64,000 bases of DNA from Ascidia mentula. Its lineage: Eukaryota; Chordata; Ascidiacea; Phlebobranchia; Ascidiidae. This document shows, piece after piece, positions 56,193-64,000 of the stretch; position 1 is the stretch's first letter, and every line of letters begins with the position of its first letter. The position numbers were made by a program, and so were the translations under genes. The notes beneath the pieces are model-generated. The model worked only from the letters and a program-made list of their open reading frames with translations, did not search any database and was not told where the DNA came from. The stretch is from assembly GCA_947561715.1 (NCBI GenBank), contig OX387201.1, forward strand, positions 191,001 to 255,000. The letters are read 5' to 3'.

Positions 56193-57649
56193 CTCATATA
56201 ACAAATTGCTTTAGGAAAATCCTGCAAACCACAAATATAATTCTTTGCAAAATATAGTAATTACTGAATTTGGTTCGATAATTTTTCATAGCAATTTGCA
56301 AGTCCATGGAACAACCTCATGGGTCAAGGTTTTCGTCTTGTTGTTTCCACATGAAATTACCACAATATCACAATCACGGTTTATCCATTTTTCGAATTTC
56401 TTTGTTATAGCTATAAAAACTTTGCAAATTAATATCGCCACCAATAGAAGCGCATTTTCCTTACAGTCACGTTGCTTTTTGTAGTGAAACTTTTTAACCT
56501 TTCCCCAAAAACAAAACTCGCAAATGACAGCGACACCCAGCGTCGTGTCATGTTCCAATATCATAGAAATGTTAAACAAATTAAATGCAAAACAAGCTGA
56601 GGCCCGTTGTATTTAATGGACGGTTAGTATTTTAACTAAACATTATTTTTCTGTTACTTTTGGCAAATGTTAGGTATCTACAGAAAGACAGTCCCACATC
56701 AACCATAGACTCGCAAAATGCGCTCGGCAAATCGCAGAAAGGGGAAACCACTCTGTGTACGGGGCTAGCTGCTTCAAAATTTACAATTTACTGTGAAAAA
56801 CTGGCCTGAATTTCAACTCGAATGATTCTTCTAACTTTAATTTCGTGATGTTGGTTGGTTTAAATCTGTTCTCTGGTTCGTCTTTTACAACTTCAAAGGA
56901 AGACAAAAGGGAATATCAGGAAATTCTGTATTTTGAAGATGATGCAAAATTCAAAAAACGAATAGAAAAGCGAAAGCACTGGAATGAAAAAAAATTCGTC
57001 TTTTTCCGTCACACAATCCACAGAACTTTTCCCGTACGGAAACTTGCAGCAAGTAACTGCCGTGCATAAAAGCCCAAAAATATTCAGAAAGCACGGCAGT
57101 TTTAGCGGGTATGTCAACTCCTATAATCCCGACATATTTTGCTTGTGACATCACAAACACGAAATAAACACAGGTGAACTTTTGATGAAAGAAACCAATG
57201 AAATTTTTCCACATAACTCCTGCATGAATAAATAAGGGGGCACCTGTGTAAACGCCAGGAAAAACATTCAGATATTTGCTAATAATTGTGGCTGTGTCTC
57301 TGACCACCATGCGGAACATTCTAGATGACAGTCCTGGATAATTTCAGAGACTGTGGGCCTCTGGCTGCACAACTATTTTGCCACTGTGGCGACAAAAAGC
57401 CACCTGCTGGTCGACTGGGACCACAGGATTGTCCGTGTTGGGCAGCACTGTATAAAGTATGGGGGCGGGGGTTTCAAGGAAGGGGACGACTTAAATGTTG
57501 TTGGAAGAGTTGAGGTTGGCGGGAAGTGTGGGAACTTACAGGCCCAGTTTCGCATGTTTCTAGTGAGAAAATGGTTTCAACATCATCCTGTGGTGGAAAG
57601 AGATGATGCAGAATTATCATCCAGAATGTCAATAAAATCTTCCTGATAA
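56193..57649. other. NELFA promoter and 3' region of the MBD-CXXC gene
   Basis: A strong acceptor-like GTGGTTTGCAG lies 30 nt before the NELFA start on the minus strand, so NELFA may be trans-spliced or have a 5' UTR intron. Near 57400-57650 the DNA is GC-richer. A plus-strand frame at 57353-57646 and minus-strand frames (for example EDFIDILDDNSASSLSTTG, ending at a TGA near 57597) overlap. The latter could be the true C-terminus of the MBD-CXXC protein after a very short intron. I do not call a plus-strand gene. Confidence 0.4.
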
Positions 57650-60600
57650 TTATTGCAGTAGTAAACTTACATGGTTTATAGGACTTACAACCAAGTGATT
57701 TCTTGCATTATTCTGTTTTCTCTGCAATGGAGTAGAACAATTTGTGAAAGTGGAATTGTCAGAATTGTGTCGAGATTCTTTTCCTTTCTCAGGTTTCATG
57801 GCGATATGTTCAGGATTTGACGACTTGCGTCTTCTTTTCACTGGATGGGAGGGAGTTGCCCCGGCAACAGCGGGACTGTGGGGATTTTCCCAACTGGAAG
57901 GTTCCACTCGAGATGGGGGTTTTGTTGTGGTTGTGGTTCGTCCTTTCACAAAGGGTTGAACATTGCAAGGTTCCGGTGAAACTATCGGGAGGTCAAAATA
58001 ACACGCGGGTCTGGGAGTTACAAAAGCTCTCATTGGTGTTGCAGGCGATTTATGAACTTCCTCAAGTTTCGGGAAAGGAGGAGATTTTGGCGACTTTGGT
58101 ATTGAGTCGGACATGTTGAAAATATCACTGCAGCTTTTACCACTGGAGAGCGTGTTCCTACCGTTGGAATCATTGTCTGTAGTATCACAAGGTGTCGAGG
58201 GAGTATACGTCCCATATGTACCACATGGTGGAGCCAGTGTTGAACTTTGACCTTGGTGTTCTGATTCAATCCATGATATTTTCTTTATGATGTGGTCACG
58301 CTCGATCGAGTCAGTGGAAAAATCTGGACTAAATTCTTGTGAGGTCATCGAGCTGTTGGCAGTCAGAAAGCTTTCGTCACTGAACGAAGATAAAATATGA
58401 GTTCCATTTCTTTGTACCATTGTTGGTAACAGGTCGACAGATCGGGCTGTTTTCCTGTAGAATGATTTGTAAATACATTTGCGTGCCAGGCAACCTTGCT
58501 TTTTACGGCCTTCCCCACCAAACTTCCTCATATCCCTATAAACATAAAAATCACAATTTTAACTTGAAAGTAACTTGTTTTACATAAAACGAAGTGCAAA
58601 AATATGGTAAACTGGAAACTTACCGACAATTGGAGCACTTTCCACAGTTTGGTGCCATACACCCTGCACAAACTTTACATCGCACTGATCGCTTACGAAT
58701 AATCATATTGCGTGGTTGGGGAATTGGAAAGGATTTCCTCCTTATTTTATTAGCTTGCTTCTTTATTCTTGAACTATCATCTCTGACTTGCTGCATTGAA
58801 ACAGAGATATTTTATTCAACAGAACGTTAAAAAAACAATTACCAAATGAAAATTATTTTAATGACTAATTATGTAATGCCATAAGCTTTTTTTAATATTT
58901 ATGAATTATGAAAAGAATATTAGCAATGGCTACCTGGGATTTTCTGGGACTTAACCCTGGAATGCTTTGTGTTTGTAGTTTGTGTTTAGCAAAGGTGAGT
59001 TCCTTAAACCAGGATTTCTTGTCCATTCTGAGACAGTTCCACGATTGCTCGATCATCTTGTCAGCAGACGAACAAGACCTCAGAATGTCATCACAGAACG
59101 ATAGAATCTGGAGAAAAATTGTGGCATGATTTAATTTTTGGTGTATTAAAAAATTACAATAAAGAACATAAGAATCTGGCTTGGAATCAACAAATATAAT
59201 TTCACACCACAAATAAGGTTGTAGCACCAGATGAATAAGCTCGCGCAAGCTTGTGCAAATAAAGTTTTTAAACAATCAGTCAGTCAAACATAGTGTACCA
59301 GTAACTACACATATAAGTGTGTGAGTTTATGAAAAACTGTGTCCCTCACATCCTTTTTAAATGCAGACAAGCCATCATCATCTTCAGTGTGTGATTCATC
59401 ACCTCCGGCTACAGCTGACAAGTTTTCATCAGGCAAATCTGTTGCACAAATTTGTTACAACTGATTACACAATGTTTAGCATTGGTTCCTATTTGTAGCC
59501 ACCGTTTTATAAACATCAAGTCCAAGGTACACCTACATAAATTTACCTACACGTCTTGTCATGAAATAATTTGTGCATTTCTTTGAATAAAACATAGGTG
59601 TGATAAAACAAATAGGTATTGAAATTTTTTTTTGCAATAACAGACCCCCTGAAGGCAGTTAACTAAACACATTGGTTCTGCGAATTCAAATTAATTCAGA
59701 AATGGCAACAAAAAGTTATCAATATATTAAATATGAAATCAGGTCTAGAATCCACCATATCTTACCACTGGAATTGGTTTGGCTTGAAACGAGTTCCTCA
59801 CATTCATTTTTCCGTTTGCTGGAAATTTTTTGCGAGTGGCTGGAAAATTTGTGGCGTTTTTTACGACGCCTTCCACGTTTAATTCTCACTTTTAACCTCG
59901 ATTTAAAACTTTTGTTTTCAGGTTTGTCAACCTCTGTAAATAAATAAACCTTTCAATATTTAAATATAACAAGACACATTTTTTTGCATTTAAGTAAATT
60001 GTATGACATGCCAGTTCGTAAAACCTTTTCAGATAAATGTTTACTCTGAGCAAAAATTAGCACCTAGCAGTCTGAAATTAGAACTACCAGTATTCCTTAC
60101 AATCAGCCAATGCACATACACATCATTTAAAGTTATGTTGACAAAGAGTCGTCTGGGACGTCTAGTGATGAATTTCGTTGAAAAGAAATGAGAAATAGGT
60201 GGGAAGAAAGAGAAACGTACCAGTTTGGGTGTTGAACTCATGGTCAACTTTAACTGCCGAAGACACATCAGATTTACCCTCATTAATCCATTGAAGTTTA
60301 TTTGCGTGAAGTGCATCCTGTAAAGTAACATTTGTTTAAATATGTCACAATGCCACTCCAGCAATCCCAATCCTGTTCAAGAAAACATGAAATACGAAAA
60401 CAACTTTCCTTCACACAAAAATAAAATATCAACAATTATCCACCACCTTTTTTGATACATATTCGTTTGGGGTGAGAAATCGTCCTACGTTATAATCAAA
60501 GTTTTTCAAGTCAATTGTGTCTCCAATATAATTCGCCAACTTCAGTTTGGATCGCAGTCGAACATTTGTCGGACTAAAATGTAAAACAAATAACATTTGA

Positions 60601-62125
60601 ACACAATATACATGCACCTGGAAATAATGATGAAGTGTGAAGAGGTTAAATTAACTTTTACGACTAATTCCATTATAATATGTCAATTTCTACACCAACT
60701 ATTGGAAACATGTCATAAAAAAGATTAACTTTGACACAAGCCTTCCACATATATCTTTATTCTATGCGAAAAACAAATGGTAGCAATTGTGGTATTTAAC
60801 CTGTAATAATAGACGTCATATTGGCCAGCAGACTTCCCCTGTTGCCTTACAATTTGTTCAAAGTACCATCCCTCACCCAAATCAGGACAGGGAAGCTTTC
60901 CAGTTCCATAATACATAACATTCCGACAAAACTGTAAAATCAAGAACACTGTAAGCTTGATAATTTTCAATTGTTCAATGGCTTGGTATCAAATGTTGAA
61001 TGTTGTTTGTTTTTTGAAGGTGACTTTACCAAATGAGTGCCAACCATGCAGGTGGGGTTTACAAGCTTTCGAAGGTTGCAATAAATATTTTATAGCGATC
61101 AGTGTGTTCATCACATGCAATACTTGGCCATAAAACTTTTAGGTAAAATAATTCAACAAAACCAAAATAAAAATATCATATTTAAACAGAAAATACAAAG
61201 AGCCTCTTACTTTCGTGGGGGAACTGGTTAACATGTCACCAGTATCAGTACCTTCACTATGCAGGTTATCATGGGTCTGTTCAATCTTCACAGAATTCAT
61301 GATTTCAGTTTGAGTTTCTGAGCATGGTTTGGATACATTAGCAGTCAGTCCCAAATTGCTGATAAATGATGTTTTTTCCTTCACTTTGTTTTTTTGCTTT
61401 CCAGGAGTGCTTTTGCTTGGCGTGATCAGTTCCTCATTATTATTTTGTAAATAATTGTTATCATTTCCTTTGTTTGCTGAAAGTGCCTGCACAGTTCTTA
61501 GACCAGTTGTTCTTCCATGTGATTCAATGGCAGTGCTGGTAGCATCTTTATTGAGGACAGATGTCTGTGAATCTGTTGGGTTTTCATTGCTTGTCACTGA
61601 AATATTCCTCACTATCGTCTTTGTAGTCTTGCCAACATCGTCACACGATTTAGTTTGTTTTAATTTGGAAGATTTTTTGTCGTCTTTTTTTATTGAGTAG
61701 CAATCTGTTGAATTCAAAACCTTCAAAAGTGTGATACGAACTTTTTTATCGGAGGCCTCGCTATGTACCGAACCTCCATCGGATGTACTTGAAGTCTGTA
61801 AAAAGGTGAATTTTACACTTGCAAACATAAACACCAAACAATCAGGCAAACATTTACTGTCGAAATAACAAATTTATTCATGGTTTCAAACCACTAATCT
61901 AACAATAAAACTTCAATTAGCCACCGTTACTTTGCTCCAACTGTCACACAGGGACACAATACCACAACGTCAATCACAAATTGGGAATTAACCTAGCTAT
62001 GTGGTGTGATTTCAAACCTTTGTCAGATCAGTTGAAGTTTCAGATGAAGAAGTTGACGAGCGTAATCGTTTTCGGAGGGGTGATAAACATTCGTTGCTGA
62101 TCATCGAAACAGGTTCATCCCACAT
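57650..62125 (-). CDS. MBD and CXXC zinc-finger chromatin protein (MBD1-like architecture)
   Basis: Exons 62018-62125, 61211-61795, 60801-60931, 60447-60573, 60221-60317, 59766-59933, 59350-59438, 58934-59107, 58624-58790 and 57650-58535 give 843 residues. The start ATG (MWDEPVSMISNECLSPLRKR) follows an in-frame stop. The methyl-CpG-binding domain, about residues 243-305, reads CPDLGEGWYFEQIVRQQGKS, YDVYYYR, NVRLRSKLKLANYIGDTIDL and FDYNVGRFL, closest in my memory to MBD1. A CXXC finger, about residues 532-568, reads CKVCAGCMAPNCGKCSNCRD, MRKFGGEGRKKQGCLARKC; KFGG plus KQ is the CpG-binding subtype (DNMT1, KDM2, MLL, MBD1). Between them lie Lys/Arg-rich segments. The long Ser-rich C-terminus has no domain I know. 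The stop at 57650 could be replaced by a spliced tail ending near 57597. Confidence 0.88.
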
Positions 62126-64000
62126 TCCTTTAGATCCAAACTTTTCTTAATTTTGCGTCATTTCTTCTCACCCTAAACAATTAAAATACACACTTAACCT
62201 TTTCCACAGTCAAATTTTTTTCAAGTATATCTATTGCTACATAGACACAAGCAGCTACTAAATTTTAAAAGTAACATTGCCTTCACATAAAATGAACGGC
62301 AACAGAACAAGCAATGTCAATCAATTGAGCCAGAAGAGATGCTGTGCCAGCAAAGCAGCATAAAAAAAGGGGAATTATAAAAAAGAAATAAGCAATTGCC
62401 TCTTAAGAGCTGCCAGTGCGATAGACGCTACATCAGCCTTATCCTGTATTCAAAATCCATGTTGATTTATTCGCACAGTATTTCGCCCAACAATTTATAC
62501 TTTTGATACAACCTTACACCTAAACAATAATCTATATGTTGTTGTTGTGAACTGACTTAAACAACAAAATTTACAATATTGTTTTTACCAACAGAAAACC
62601 ACACAAGATTCCACGGAAAACTTTAATTAATCGAAAAACCTTCTTGTTTACAATTCCTCTGTGTAGAATCTACAACAATATTTGCAAATGTTAAAATACA
62701 GTTCAAGGTTTGTGACACTTATTTGGGTTCCAGCAAAATAAGTTGTATCGAAGCAAGTATTGCAGAATTACATGCTGATGTTTTTATAAAAATAACACTT
62801 TTTGACGCACAGCGGTTGTACAAGACCTACGTAAAGTAACCAACAGACCACCTGTTTTGCATTAAATAACTAGCAAATTTTTGAAAGATGTTTTTTTTTA
62901 TCAAACTGCACAGGACAACAAAATTATTGAAAGTAATTTGATAAAAAACAGTGTATGGGCATTTACACAGCATTCATGAAGATGCAAAAAATGTTAAACT
63001 AAAGTAACTTTGCTGTAATATTCACAGATCGGGAGTCTGTTTATGCTAGTTGACAGCAAATGTTACATCGATACGTATGGTTGAATTTATGTTGATGAAA
63101 ATAACTAAAACAACAGGCTTGCGTAATTTATTGGATTTCGCTTGAACATGCAGTCACATTTACTGGGTTGGTGTTACATATTTTTTGTCACTTTATTTGA
63201 ATGCACACCACAAACTGATTCAACAACTTTAAATAAAAACCTAATGCAATATCCCCCTCCCATGCCATGGATAAATAATTGAAGATGACAGTTTCAGTTA
63301 AATGGGGTAAATGAGGTACTTCGACAATATCGCATAGTTTTGGGGATATCCTATGTAACACATAAAACTCTTTGTATTATGTAATGCAACAACAACACCA
63401 TACCTAACATTACACACAAAGTATAAACTAACATAAAATTAAAAATTAACTCACAAAAGATAGAGGAGTTGTCAATGGCAACTTATCACACAATTTCAAT
63501 AATAGTTAAACAATGGAAAACAAATTAGCTACTATTTCAAAAAAGAAAGAAAGAAGTCTACTCACCGAATATAAAGATCTAGTTGTATTTGCAGGGTGCA
63601 GTTATCATCTGTCGGCCCTCCTCGCAAAGCTCTGAGCGCCTTTCCCGCGGATAGTGATAACATAATGACAGCCTCTATTTCGCGATAATGAAAGAGAACA
63701 AACGCTCTTTTCGCAGTAGAACGACGTTTCGCAGTGGAAAGCGCGCACGGCGCTCTGACTTCTCTCGCAGAGACCATCTTTGTAAGAGACGAGTATGGGC
63801 GCAACTTCAGTTTTGCAGCAACAAAACTAGCGGAAACAAGTACGGCACGAACTTCCTCATTCGGGCGACCCCACACCCTTGAACCCGGGCCATGATCGCT
63901 TGGGATTAAACACAACTCGACGATCGCCATTTCCGTGTCCAGCGCTGTGGCCAAAACCACAAGCAACTTATGTCAATGCCGTTTTTTGGGAACTGACGCC
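62126..64000. other. 5' UTR intron, non-coding first exon and promoter of the MBD-CXXC gene
   Basis: On the minus strand an acceptor (TTTAATTGTTTAG) lies at about 62174, and a donor (TTATATTCG then GTGAGT) at about 63564. This gives a 1.39 kb 5' UTR intron and a first exon above 63565. The region 63590-63900 is GC-richer and promoter-like. Its long overlapping ORFs on both strands (63562-63966 minus, 63688-63882 plus) look like GC-driven chance frames. The intron itself is AT-rich and shows no gene. Confidence 0.5.

Noticed and set aside
57353-57646. 97-codon plus-strand ORF between NELFA and the MBD-CXXC gene
   Set aside because: It overlaps the likely 3' end of the minus-strand gene and shows no family resemblance or splice support.
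63562-63966. 134-codon minus-strand ORF at the right edge
   Set aside because: It lies in a GC-richer promoter or first-exon region, lacks recognisable domains, and a competing frame exists on the other strand.

Overview
The window reads as nuclear DNA of a compact, AT-rich invertebrate chordate, most probably a tunicate of the Ciona type (inferred from gene content and compactness; no database search was possible). Evidence: many short introns (about 50-500 bp), genes packed 0.2-2 kb apart, chordate-type orthologues, a eukaryotic initiator tRNA-Met, hAT-like MITEs and tRNA-derived repeat scraps. There are no bacterial operons, Shine-Dalgarno sites or CRISPR arrays.

Layout. 1-4.7 kb (-): TMEM214, running off the left edge. 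5.9-7.1 kb (-): a short single-pass receptor resembling a class I cytokine receptor ectodomain. 9.2-14.2 kb (+): a DSEL-type dermatan sulfate epimerase with a C-terminal sulfotransferase domain. 15.1-16.1 kb (+): a secreted DUF985 cupin. 16.3-19.3 kb (-): PPP1R32/SAXO4, an axonemal protein. 19.5-24.1 kb (+): an unrecognised type I membrane protein with an initiator tRNA-Met gene inside one intron. 26.2-31.0 kb (+): a giant 7TM receptor whose ectodomain is about 21 LDLa-like modules without leucine-rich repeats. 32.2-33.4 kb (-): MRPL13. 35.1-44.3 kb (-): a class IA PI3-kinase catalytic subunit (p110 beta/delta type). 46.7-47.8 kb (+): an unrecognised six-span membrane protein. 48.6-48.9 kb (+): SRP14, intronless. 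49.3-50.8 kb (+): TEX261. 51.4-56.2 kb (-): NELFA. 57.6-62.1 kb (-): an MBD plus CXXC protein with MBD1-like domain order, and a 5' non-coding exon near 63.6 kb.

Functionally this is a housekeeping neighbourhood (secretory pathway, mitochondrial translation, transcription pausing, lipid signalling) interspersed with lineage-specific cell-surface genes. No single pathway ties the genes together. The most unusual loci are the LDLa-only 7TM receptor, the short cytokine-receptor-like gene, the orphan type I protein with tRNA-like sequence in a coding exon, and the MBD-CXXC gene. The 8-mer TGACGTCA is strongly over-represented (about 32 exact copies by eye) but is almost confined to 0-25 kb and 34.7-37.6 kb.

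Exon boundaries were derived by hand from GT/AG sites, reading phase and remembered protein families. Each span runs from start to stop codon and includes introns.
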